The notes under the pieces were generated by a model. The model searched no databases. It had not been told where the DNA came from and saw only the letters and a list, made by a program, of their open reading frames with translations. The translations under genes were made by a program, and so were the position numbers. A DNA stretch of 64,000 bases. Source: Bemisia tabaci. Its lineage: Eukaryota; Arthropoda; Insecta; Hemiptera; Aleyrodidae. Where the stretch lies: NCBI RefSeq assembly GCF_918797505.1, contig NC_092793.1, positions 63,917,660-63,981,659 on the forward strand. The letters run 5' to 3'. Of the stretch, positions 21,349 through 34,100 are shown piece by piece. Numbering within the stretch: the first letter of the stretch is position 1; each line of letters starts with the position of its first letter.

Positions 21349-21421
21349 TTTATTACCAAATTAGGACAACTGAACAGAAAAACTAAAAAGTAGTAAAAAA
21401 TGTGTCTTTTCATGATTTTAA
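21349..21421 (-). promoter_or_regulatory. Candidate poly(A) signals for the phosphatase gene
   Basis: On the minus strand ATTAAA lies at 21421-21416 and AATAAA at 21354-21349, about 380 and 450 bases after the stop codon. Either would give a normal-length 3' UTR. This is inference from position only. Confidence 0.3.
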
Positions 21422-21800
21422 TTGAATAATGCCAAGAAACAACTTTTTTATGCTTATCATACAGGGTAAATTCACGCCTCTCTCTGATAAATCAATTTGT
21501 ACACTTATTGAGTAAATAACATAGACTATAATCAAGTTTCAACGACCGTTCATGAAAAAATTATGTTCATTTCAATATTTTCAATGGCACAGAATCAATC
21601 TTCTTGAAATAATATTGGAGCAGAAGCCCAATGGAAAAAGCATCCAATCACGTCCGTCTTTGATGGATGTGTCAATGTTCAGCATACAGGCTTTGGTCTT
21701 CATCCACTCATAACTACGGAGGCCAATGACTTCATGAAGAAATTAAATTATGACACTTGATTTGACCTATCATACTGAAGGCTTTAACAGAGGGCAGGGT

Positions 21801-22159
21801 TCATTCATCATCATCACAAGGATCAAATTGGATTGTGGCATATTCCCCTGTGAGAAGCCAATCAGGCTTGATATTGGTGAGATTTTCAGCAACACCCGGT
21901 TTTAGGCCAGAAATGAGGTCAGCTTTAACTGTTCGTAGTGAGAGGAGGTTGGTTGGGTGGAAGCTCTGCAGTGCCTCTCGGAAGGAGGTTGTTGGATCCC
22001 AATGGATGTCCGCCATGAGCTTCCTGTAATTCAAGTCACCTTTGAATATAACCAGCGTAGCTTCACCGAGTTTACCGTAGAGTTCTGGATCGTTCTCTTT
22101 CATAGCATCGAAGTCATAAAAGTATGTCCAAAAAGGCTCGGCTTCGAGGGACCAGATTC
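21801..22159 (-). CDS. ARMT1: ARMT1 coding exon 7 (residues 327-445) and stop
   Basis: Encodes [13 protein letters not shown], then [20 protein letters not shown] (phosphate-binding segment), FHPTNLL and [12 protein letters not shown] (the RTxK motif), and finally [13 protein letters not shown] with an acidic DDDE tail before TGA. The acceptor is TTTTTCAG at 22162-22160. The open frame continues upstream into the intron by chance. Confidence 0.96.
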
Positions 22160-25100
22160 CTGAAAAATAAAGTTTTTTAAAGTGGAATGAATTTGACAAC
22201 AACAACTTGGCTACTAAAATTTTACTTTGGATTTTCCTGATATTTTAAATGAAAGGACCCCGCACACCTCTTATGGGAAGCTGTACCATGACGGATTGCC
22301 TTCTGACTTATGTCATTCGATTCTCCTCAAGATGCTGATCAAAAGTTATAATTGCGCCAACTTTCTACGATGCACCGTTTTCGCAAAAAACTAAGAGAAG
22401 GTTCAATTATTCGGCGACTATGAATAAAAAAGAACAAAGCATTTGAGGACAGGCCCGATGTAAATAAGGAAAAAATGTAGCGCGTGTCCGTCTTCTTATC
22501 TGTACCTGCCGACTCAGGGGCTATCTCCCTCCCGCACTTGCCCGGTAGACGTTCAGACTTTCCTGTTCTTATGCTCCTCAAGAATCTGATTCGGATGGTC
22601 GAGCAAAACGGCGAGCGGAATCCGAGATAAGACTGCCGCTCAGTGCGGGAGTTCCCCTGATTTGTTCACTCTAGAGTACCTGTATAGCGGGAGTATAGAC
22701 AGATGTGAAACTCCGAAAATCCATCAGGCCTTCACCGATGTTTCCGCGAATAAAGTTAGGGCCCAGAAATGCAGCCAACCTATGAATCTCAATTATCCAG
22801 AGTGCTTTACTAATACAATTGTTACGAAGCATCGTTTATAAAGCACGTATTTGACTTACTTGTTGCATAAATTTACTCATTTTTGCGGAAGAACGCTCAT
22901 TTATGTATATTCTTAGCCATCTTGGTTAGAATTGGAATGAGCAGACTGGCAGTGAAATTTTGTGCGTTAGAAGTTGGTTAGAAGGGTGGCTGCACTTTTG
23001 GGCCCTAAGCCCTCCATGAAGCGATCTGTCCATACTCTCGCTATATAGGTACTCTAGTTCACTCGAGTACTGAAATGAGGAATCTTTCTGGCTTTTTATC
23101 GCCGAATAATTGAATCTTCTCTTGGGTTTTTTTTGCGAAAACGGTGCATCGTAGAAAGTTGGCGCAATTATAACTTTACATCAGCATCTTGAGGAGAATC
23201 GAATGACATAAGTCAGAAGGCAATCCGTCATGGTGCAGCTTCCCATAAGAGGTGTGCGGGGTCCTTTCCTGATTTTTTGTGAGAATAAATTGACACTGGT
23301 TTGATTTAACAAACCAACATTTTTTTTAATGAATTAAATCAAAGAACAATGCACACTCCTTGTGGGAATGTGTTCTTGGTTCGATTTTCAATTTTATTAT
23401 TGCATTAACCTCGTCTATGTGTGTTGATCAAAAGCCATCATTGCATCAACTTTCTACAAGCCACCGTTTTTGCATAATCTGCGTTTGAAGGTTCGAGAAC
23501 TTTACCCCTGAGCGGCTGGAATCAAGGTATAACACAGCTTGTATCTATCCGGCAAGGATGAGAGTGAGAGAGAAAAAGTGACTGATTTAAGACGCATAAT
23601 CAAGGTGAATATTACTAATTACGGGTGTTAACGCCGCAACGAATTTCCGGCATTAACGTAACTAGCCGGCGGCTATGTTACGCAACCTGCGAAACCTGGC
23701 AGCCATGCCGCCGCGACTCGGCGACCGGTCCAACCGGTCGTAAGTCCGTCCGACCCGCGGCGCGGCTCCCGGCCGCGTCCGACACGTCCACGCGTGTCGT
23801 CTATAAAAAGGCAGCCGCCAGGCGTGCGGTCATCACTCGATCATCACTCTTCGATCAGTCAAGTCCTCTGCTTGCGCTCCTGATCAAGGCTCTCTGCTTT
23901 CGATCCTGGTCTTCTCTCCACGCTGCACGGTAATACATAGAATCTTTCTTTTTACCTTCTCTCTCTCTTTTACCCGGCTGAGCATCTCGGCTGGGACCTC
24001 TCTCTCTCTTTCTCTTTAGACCCCACTGAGTTTCTCGTTTGGGAAGATTTCTCTCTCTTCTCTTTTCTTCTCAACGCGGCTGAGTATCTCGGCTGATAGC
24101 CCTTGGGAGTATCTCGGTGGGATTTTCTCTCTTCCTCTCTTTTCTTCTCTCGGCTGAGCATCTCGGCTGAGATTTCTCTCATTCTCTCTCTTCATCTCGG
24201 CTGAGCTCTTTCTTTCTCCCTCATCTCGGCTGAGCTCTCTCCCTCTCCCTTCCCTCTCATCGCGGCTGAGTATCTCGGCTGGTAGCCCTTCTGAGCATCT
24301 CGGTGGGACCTTCCTCCCCCCTCCTCTTTTCCATCCTCCAAGGGCCATCGCTATGGACGTTGCGATCATTCGCGATCGCTAATCGTCCCCACCAGCTCTC
24401 CTCTTTTGAGAGCGCTCTCGGGCAGACTCTAGCCCCTCCGCTCCCCTCACACGGGCGTAAACAACGGGTACAAAATTGTACTGCTGGGAGGGTGCGAGAT
24501 GAATGATGATGCTCCTGTGGGGCTAAAAGACCATTTTTTGAACAACTAAATGAGGAAATCAAGCAAATTGGGGCCACGACTGCGACAAGAAAAGTGCTGA
24601 TCGTGGATCCGGATCATCGATAGCTGCCGTTGAAATGATTAAAAAATGTTAAACAGATTTTTCGAGCATCACAACATCCACAAATACACTTGGGTGCAGC
24701 CAATAGGAGGTTTGAGATCCATTGATGATTACGTCATTGTGAGGCAAGAATCTAAGATAATGGTTCGGCAAGTGAGAGTGTAAAGTAGCCTCTCATATGG
24801 CAGCGACAGGGTTGCCACAGAATTTAGAGAATGAAATTCCCTGATTTCTCTGTCACATTTTGGTAAAATTCCTGGACAATTGAGGATATGCCATATGCTT
24901 AAAAAGACATGATTTGGAATTTTCACACAAAAGGACTACATGCAAAACGGGCCATTTGGGGCTCGGGAAGGATACCTTTGAGACTTGCCCTATTCATTCA
25001 CCTAACAATGCCCCATCTTTTCCCAAAGTTTCAAGCCCTCCAAAAATTTTGGGGAGACGCGGCGGGGGGTCAAAGTTAAAAACCGACAAAATTTTCGCGA

Positions 25101-28100
25101 ATTTACTACTCGAAAACCAAGAAGTTTTAGAGAACGCGGTTTAAACGAGCGTATTCAGCGTAACGAGAGTTTTCAGAAAATGTGCTTTTAGAAATGATTT
25201 AAAAAAAAAGCCATTTTTTTAATTTGATAAAAAACTGATATATGTTGTTCCTGATTCTCTGTAGCCCCTCTAGCTCTTTACCGCATGCTGGGGAAATGTT
25301 TTGGTCGCGAGTTATAAAAGCGGAAAGGAGCGAAGGTCGGGAAAATCGGCTATTTTAAACTACGCGCGGCGACGGATCAGGAGACATGTGGCAGCAATGC
25401 GAGGTCGGCAGAGGAGTGTGATTCGCCGAACTGAGTGGGAGGGGACGTTTTCCTTCCGATCAACGCCGCGCGCGCAGTTTCAAATAGCCGATTTTCCCGA
25501 CCTTCACTCCGCTCTTATAACTCCCGACCAAAACATTTCCCCAGCATGTGGTAAAGAGCTAGAGGGGCTACAGAGGGTTAGGAACAACATATCAGTTTTT
25601 CATCAAAATAAAAAAATGGCTTTTTTTTAAATCGGCCCAAATGTGAAAAAATAAGGGGTCTTTTTTGAGTGTTTCGGCGCTTCGGAGGCGATAACTCTAG
25701 CTGAAGTTGACAAAACCCTATGATTTATACATTTTCTGAACGCTCTCGTCACGCTGAATACGCTCGTTTAAACCGCGTTTTCCAAAACTTCTTGGTTTTC
25801 GAGTAATAAATTCGCGAAAATGTTGCCGGTTTTTAACTTTGACCCCCCGCCGCGTCTTCCCAAAATTTTTGGGGGGCTTGAAACTTTGGGAAAAGATGGG
25901 GCATTGTTAGGTGAATGAATAGGGCAAGTCTCAAAGGTATCCTTCCCGAGCCCCAAATGGCCCGTTTTGCACGTAGTCCTTTATTTTTCGAAACGGCAAT
26001 CCCGTTTAGAAGGGAAATAAAGGTGACTTGATAATTTTTCCCTGACATTTTCAGGTTATCCCTATCTTTTTCAAATTCCCTGAGATTTCCGGTGTTCCCT
26101 GATCGTGGCAACTCTGAGCGACCATCATTTTCTTGAAGCAAGAGTAGTTTGCCAGTGAGGAGCGGCCAGCAAGTTGGAGCCTGTGCAACAAGTTCAGCGG
26201 CAAGAAAGAGTTGTCCTTCATCGAAGAGGTATAATATCGATAGACTCCATCATGATAGGGTTAGACATTTGTAGAGGCAAACACTGAAGAGCATTGTCAA
26301 TTCATCAAAGATTGTATTCTCATACATGGCCGAAATTGGTATCTCGGTTATTTGCCTACGGATTTACCTGAAACTTGGAGCATTAGCGTATTTTGGCATG
26401 GAATTAACAAATTTGAAATCCTATATATATTAAAATGCAAAGTTCCGAATCTTTGGGCATTAACTTTGAGAGAACCACCAGACCGATTTTCCTGATCTTT
26501 TTTTTAAATGAAAGCCCCTGAGCTGTAGATTTGCAGGCTGTAATTTGTTTTCCGATTTTTTCAAATTTTCTCCTATAATTTTCTCAAATTTTCTCCAATG
26601 TATTAAAACGGAGGTCCGAATCTTTGGACGTTAACTTTGAGAGAACCACCGGACCGATTTGCATGATTTGTGTTTTAAATGAAAGCCTCTGATCTGTAGA
26701 TTTGCAGGTTGTGATCGTTTTTTCGATTTTCTCAAATTTTCTTACTTCTATCGACGAATGAAGTTTAGCTGGGCTCAAATTTTCTCCCATTTATTCAGAC
26801 TAAAGACCGCATTTTGGGACATTAACTTTGAGAGAACCACCGGGCCGATTTGCATGGGTTTTTTTTTTAAATGAAAGCTTCTGATCTGTAGATTTGCAGG
26901 CTGTAATTGTTTTTTCGATTTTCTCAAATTTTCTTACTTTTATCGACGAGGAAAGTTCAGCTGTTTCGAGCGGTCGTCCGGCCGCTACTTGCTTGCCCGT
27001 CCCTAGCTACCCCCCCTCTACGGTCTCAGCCACCCCTTCCGCCACGTTCTTTCGGCTATCTCCGTTTTCTTTCGTATTTCGCTCTCTTCCCACCAACCTC
27101 AAAGAAGGAGGTTAGGGTCGCATCGTCGTTCGTCACTCGCCACCCACATTCCCTCGCAATCCCTCGGCTGCTCCGCTTCACAGCTTCTTGATATCCTGGC
27201 ATCTTATTCTCTGCGGCTTGACTGACCCTGACTTATTAACTGCCGTATTGCGTATTGCTATCAACACGTATTGTTACAGACATTTTATTCATCATTATTA
27301 AATAGATTCAACTAATTGCTCCGATTCCAATTAAGCTACTGCACCACCATTGCTAGCTGTGGAGGGCGCCCGGAGCATTAGATTTCTAAAAAAGACAATT
27401 TTCGGCCATGTCGAACTTTAACCGACCGCTACTTTGAAAATTTCGGTTTTTTTAAAATATGGATCGTCAAATTTGTCTTTTTTGTGTCAAAATACGCGCG
27501 GATACAGACTTTTGCGGCAATTCATCGACGAATGACCGGTTTCAATTTTTGGCAATCTTGAACTTAACTGTCTTCCATTTTGAAACGGTTTGAGATATAG
27601 CCTTCGAGTTTGCACGAAAAGTTGTATTTCTTCATGCTCTTTCGAACGTGATACCACAAAGGGGGTCTTCCAATTTGAAAATGAAAAGTTAAGGTCCATT
27701 ACCCCCCCCCCCCCCCAAGGGGGCCCCCCGAAAGTTCTAGGGGAAACAAAAAGTAGCTCCTTTCGGCCTGGGAACGTCCTCCTAGTTTAGAATTTCTAAC
27801 TCACTTAAACTTAAGTAAAAACCAAGTAAAGTTAGAGGGGGGGGGAGGAGGGGACTTTTCGAACGCCCTGTATGGGGACTTGTATGGACACTGTATGCGG
27901 ACTCGTGTTTGGAACCAAAAGGCCAAGAAATATTTACTCTCATAAGGCTATTCTCAATCAGTAAATGAACCATGTGTATTTCTTAAAATCAATGAAAATC
28001 TAAATGCAATAGTTACCATGTATGTTGATGACTTCCTCACTATTTCTAATGATCAATAGGAAAAATCCACTTTGCATGCTCAATTGAAAGGAGAAATTCA

Positions 28101-31100
28101 AACTGTAGATTTAGGTTCCGTTAAATTTTGTCGTGAATTAAATATTCTCAGAAATGCTACTTCAGGTAAAATTGTATTGCAGTCAATAAAAAAAAACCGA
28201 TGTATTGAAACTTTTGAAACGGTTTGGCATGTTGCATTGTAAAGGTACTTCCACTCCATACATAACAAACCCATAATTTCTTGCAATGATTTTCAAAATG
28301 TATCACAATTAGATGAGCCTGTTAAAATTAACCATTTAGAAGATTTTTTGGGAGCTGATGTTCCACTTTGAAATCTTATGGGTGCATTGCTGATGTATCT
28401 GATAGTATGTACACTTCCTGATATAGCGCAAAGCATCAGCTGTCTAAGGCAATTTAATTTTAATCCCAAAGTAAAGCATTGGAATTGTGCAAAGATTATA
28501 TTACGCTACCTTAAAGAAACAATTGATTTTAGTCTTGATTTTGAATCTGATCACACTAACATCGTCGGCTATGCGACTTACATGGGGGCATTAATATTTT
28601 GGACCCCAAATCCTTCACAGGTTATGTATTAACGTACAGCAATGCCCCAATTTCTTGCACTAGTAAGAGACAAAGAACTGTGGCCTTATCTAGCACAGAG
28701 GCCGAATACATGCAAATACATACATGACTGTTTCTGATGCCAGCAAAAAAGCTTTACTCTAAAGCTCCACTAAGTAATTTCCTGAGAGAATGTAATGATC
28801 AACCTCCTCACTGATGGTGGGGGTGTTTTAAAATTAGCTACAGAGCATATATTTCATGATCGCAGTGGACATGAGACATCATTTTATCCGTGACGTTGAA
28901 ACAAAACAGATTAATCCCTTTCATATCCCTGGCACTGAAAACCCTGCAGATTTGTTGTCTACGCCACTACCACTCAAAAACCTTAATCCTTGTCTTCATG
29001 AATTGCTCAAAATTCTAAGATGAAACTTTCCTGTACAATTATTTTACTTTTTGCCGTTTATGACAGATGGGGGGGTGTTGTAAAATCACATAATCCTGCC
29101 ACTGTTGGCAACACTGTCATGCTCACTTCATCCTTTTTTTGTATGTGTGCATGAGCTTGTTCTATCCTATTCAGTTCGTGTATCTGTAGCTCCAATGTTA
29201 TTATTGCTGTGTCGATAGTACAAACAAGACACGCACTCATCATTGGTGTCTAGTGTGTTTTGATCATTATCATCTCTCCACATTTCCTACTCATTTAGTT
29301 TCTTCTTTCTCTTTTAATGTTATACCTCCTTCCTTTTTTTCTGTTTCTTCCATTTCTTTATTTCTTCTCAATTCTTATCCTTCTTTATTACACACCCTCA
29401 CCTCTCTTTTTTTCTCTTTGTTGCCTTTTTTCTTTTTTTGCCTTTTTTTCTCTTTTCTTCTTTCTTCTTTTCATTTGATCATTTTCCGTTTTTGTTCCTT
29501 TTTCTTTTTATAACCCTTTTGCTTCTATCTCTTGATAACATCTTCTCTTAGTAGCTCTTTATCCCTATTCTTTTCTTTTTCATAATTTTCAGTCCAAAAG
29601 AGGCGACACACAGCGCGAGTTGCGTAGCAAGCACAGAATGATAGCCCTGAGATCCAAGGAGTGGGAGCCCTTTAACTGGCTATAACGGCAGTTGAAATAT
29701 GGCAATGCCGTGAGAGCAAAAATTAATACATATAATATCAGCTGAGCTCTTTTTAGATTTTTTCATAACCTCTGGTGCACCCTAATTAAATGAATGTGCA
29801 CTGCAAGTGAATTGTTCTCATTCCAAATATCCTCTTTATCCCAACGGGTTATGGGCCCAGTGTATTCTTATAATACTTACTAATACTTACTAGTGTAAAG
29901 CATTTTGCCCGTACTCTTAAAATGGACCTAAAATCCGTAAAATATTATACAGGCCTTTGACGGGAAAAAACGCAGTGTCTGTAAGGTTAGAATTCAGAAA
30001 TTCTGTTAATCAAGAAAATGTGATGGATGTGAATGTTTAGATGATTCAAAGGTAAATCATCGCCACTTGAATTCTTGCAATAAGCGATTGAGAAAACAGT
30101 CGATGCTTGGCGATACAGAAAGTGAAAAGTTCAACTTGTGCTGGGATTGAAGAACATTCCAGTAAAACTAGTAACAGAAAATTAGATGTGCGACGTTTTT
30201 TTTTGAGTTTGCTGATCCCAGATAGTGAATGCAAAAATATAAGACGGAGAATGACGACAACAACTGAGAAGACATAAATGGCTGGATAAACATGCGTCAT
30301 GGAGTCTGGTCTCAAAACTATTTTGGAAGACGTTTGGTTCTGCCCTGAATTATCATAAAATTGGTTATCAATACCAAAATTTGGAAAGCTGAGAATGAAA
30401 GATATTCTCGTCAAAATAGAAGACAACATTTTTACAGGAAGTATCGTTGTCTTTTGTGGTAAGCCTTTTCAGAATTATAATATTGATGAGAAACTACTGG
30501 TCATTATTCCAACAAGGAAAAGGTTTGAGAGTGAGAGCCATACACTGAGTGAGATAATAAAATTTACTATCGAGTTGAAAGATCGTCGAATATGTGCGCA
30601 TACTGGCCTCATTTAAAACGTATCGCACGAAATGATAATTTATGTGAGTTGCAAAAATAGTATAAAATTTGCCTATCCTTGACGTTTTAAAGATGGAAAT
30701 TATGACAAATTAGACCTCCTTTTAAATGCACTTTAGTTTGCAAATTTTGCTGAATTTCTGGGAATTAGAGTTGAGAGATGCGACGGGATTTTAACTTGGA
30801 GTCAATGTGCTTATATTTATACCTACAGTTTTGAAGAAGTTTAATATGGCTGACTGTAGTGCCGTTGACACCCCACTTCCAAGTAAATTAGAGTTTGTAG
30901 AACTTAATTCAGTTGAAGGGAACGGCGCACCCTCTCAGAACCTCATTGGGTGTTTGATGTACATAATGATATGCACAAGACCTGATTTGTGCGCTGCAAT
31001 AAGTATTTTATGCGGATATACAAGCAAGAACAATAAGATCTTGTGGCAATAATACTTAAATGAGGGTGTTAAGATACCTAAAAGGCTCAAGGAATTTGAA

Positions 31101-34100
31101 ATTGACCTAATTGTCAAATTGACCTAATTGAATTGTTGTTGTTGTTCTGATTGGGCAACAGATGAAAACGATAGAAAGAGCATACGTGTGACGTCCAAAT
31201 CTCGTCGCGAAAATTACATTGCAAGAAGCAATGCATTTTTTTTTTGTTTGAATTGGGCATGTCTTCTTCTATACTGTGTTTATGATAGAATTTAAATTTG
31301 GAACGAAACTAAACAGTTTGTGTCCAGAAAGGTATCACGCTTTGTTTAGGTCAACTCAGCAGTAAAATGGCATCATAAGTGAATAGTAAAAGCCGTAATA
31401 GATAAAGCTTGTGTAATGTTCATTGCAGTACAATTATATGAAGCATTTCACAAATGGATATAAAGTGCGGGATGCAGAGAAGAAAATGTTTGTCTCGGAG
31501 TATAGTAATTGTCGATGAGACAAAGAACCTGTGTTAAAGTGCTCTGTGGATGTAGAGAATGAGATGAAAAACTGATGTATCTGACTGTGAGTCAAAATCA
31601 GATCTCATGCAAGAAAAACTGATGCATCTGACTGTGAGTCAAAATCAGATCTCATGCAAGAAAAACTGATGCATCGGACTGTGAGTCAAAATCAGAGCTT
31701 CATGAGGAACCACGAGCGTCAACTGAGGAATGGATGTCTAGCTCTCTAGTGAAGAAAACAGGGTGTTGTCGAGACCCATGTGGAGATGAATAGAGGATGG
31801 AATCTCTATGGCTGTGTTTAGCTCACTGATTATAATCCAAGATGATTTTTTGATCAGACATAAAGCGTGGAAAGTGAAAAATGAAAATTTGTGTGAGTCA
31901 TGATATCCACAAGATACATTACATAATATCGAGATTCGTAGTAAAATTTCGAGTGACCGAAGTTAGTCAATAGGAAACTAATGAATCTGAAAATTATAGT
32001 GAATAGGAAACCGATAAATCTGGTAATAAAATCAGAATTGTTCTTAAACTTGATACTTTAGTTAACTCTGGAAAATTAAAAGTCTTGTAAGCGACTCAAA
32101 AGCAAATGATTGGTGTATAGTCCACAAAACTTACTCAAACTCTAGACGTGACGCGTGCTTGAAACAGAAGAGAATGTGAAAGTAAAATGGAGGGAAACTC
32201 TATGATAATCTTGACTTCTGAGCACTTAACTTAAAAACTATCATAAGCACAGTAATGCCATCGACATGACGAAGTTAAAATGGAGATACTGAAATAATTT
32301 TGAAGTGAGAGACGGATCACTAAGATTGCAATAGTATTGCAAAGAAAACACATTGATGATAAATATCATATTATAGGGAGCAGATTGTTAAAAGAGTAAT
32401 TGATGCAAAATATTTTTCCTACAGGTAATCAACTGGATGATCTGTTAACAAAACCTGTGTCTGTTGGCAAATTCAAGAAACTGATTGTGAGACTGGGACT
32501 CAGACTTCAGCAAGATCAAAATTTGAAGTTCAAGTCAAAATTTGTCGAGAAAATTCTATTTGTGATGTTTGTTTTAGAATAAGGTCTGGTGAGGTTTTTC
32601 TGGGTTTCCCTCATCCGTTGCAACAAATGTTGGACCTGTATGTTGTTCCCAGTTAGCATCTATTCATAATGGAATTAATTTTTGAGGAGGCGAGTTGAAA
32701 TAGGGCAATGCCGTGAGAGCAAAAATTAATACGTATAATATCAGCTGAGCTCTTTTTAGATTTTTTCATAACCTCTGGTGCACCCTTATTAAATGAATGT
32801 GCACTGCAAGTGAATTGTTCTCATTCTAAATAACCCTTTATCCCAACGACGGCTCCCTAGCCAGCCTGAAACAGCCAGTATTATAAGAAACACCCACATT
32901 AATACACCGATTGTGGGTTTTACATATTTTCAATTCAGTTATGCTAATTTCTTTGGGAATTTTTTGTCTGTTTTATTCAAGCTTTTGTTATTCCTCTTTT
33001 ATTAAATCTCTATTCTAGAGAAATTTAATCGGGTAGTTACATGATGCAAGCCATCAAATTTTATTTTATTTAGTCTAAAACTTTAGTAAACTGATTACTT
33101 TTATAAAGTTAGAAGCTATATTATATAAAGCTTTTAATTGTTAGAATAATAAAAAAACTAGAGTCTATATGGCTTCGCCGCACGACTAAAAAGGACTGAC
33201 TTTTATTTAGGACTGGAATTATTTGTGGGACTGACTTCGAAAATGCATTTATTTTTCTCTTTATTTTTGCCTTGATCTTTCCCCCTATTTCTCACTCCCT
33301 ACTAATTGTTGACAATTTGATCTCTCTCAATATTTAAGATCTCTCTCAATATTTAAAGTATTAGAGGCTTTAATAAACTGTTTAAACACCTTCGCGATGG
33401 ATTTATCAACTGGCCATAGACACATTTTGTTTGAAAAAACAAATTTTTTCTGTTTTTTTCTTTTAATTCTTAATTCTGAGCTGTGAATGAGAGTGTGACT
33501 GTGGCGGCAAGCTACCCGCTCTGCCAATCAGCGCAGCTTATAGCTACAGACACGGCTTTATGAGTTTTAAGCTCACCACCTCAGCTCACTTTGCTCCCAT
33601 CAGTCACACGGATCACACCTCACCTAGCAAGCAGACGTCATGCAGCCAGCCGGCTCCCCCTTTTCAATGGCCCTTCTTCGGGAATCCACTTCATAGGGCA
33701 CCACATCTGGTCATTAGCCATATAAAGTTCAAGGGTGTGACTAAAAATCATGTTTCTTACCGTTGTTTACAGGGCCGGATTTACCTACTTGCCGCCCCTT
33801 CCTCATTCATTTCGAAACATCAATAAAAACCATCAAGTGAACGAGCCAAAGGAAGGGAGGGGTGCATCAGACGCGTTTACTCGTGTTGGGCACATTTTTT
33901 CCGTAAGCCCTGTCAGCACTACCAGCAAAAGTTCACGGAACTTTGCGTGAAAGGTAAGTTCCGTAAACCTATCTCTGTGTAAACAAGGCCTTCCATTTGT
34001 AAGAAATGAACATAAAAATGATGCAAGAACAAAATTAAATGTGATTTAGTAATTTTAACTTCCATCGCCGCGCCGCGCCGCACTGTTCGCACTGTCTTTG

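Larger units (their letters stand above)
29690..32848 (+). mobile_element. Copia-type retrotransposon, both LTRs, internally decayed
   Basis: 3159 bp bounded by two near-identical LTRs of about 156 bp and the 5-bp duplication ACGGC (29685-29689 and 32849-32853). The primer-binding site GGTTATGGGCCCAG directly follows the 5' LTR, as in Drosophila copia, whose primer is an internal piece of initiator tRNA-Met. A purine-rich tract precedes the 3' LTR. Autonomous copia is about 5 kb; here only short RT and RNase H pieces remain and frames are broken, so it is non-autonomous. Confidence 0.93.

Noticed and set aside
21042..21413. 123-residue minus-strand frame downstream of the phosphatase gene
   Set aside because: No homology seen and it lies where the 3' UTR is expected; treated as chance.
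29253..29513. 86-residue frame rich in S, F and L
   Set aside because: It is the translation of an almost pure T/C tract.
30046..30429. 127-residue minus-strand frame
   Set aside because: It is antisense inside the Copia element and has no family features.
31566..31706. CRISPR array
   Set aside because: Three direct 47-bp units without spacers in a eukaryotic retrotransposon; a simple tandem repeat.
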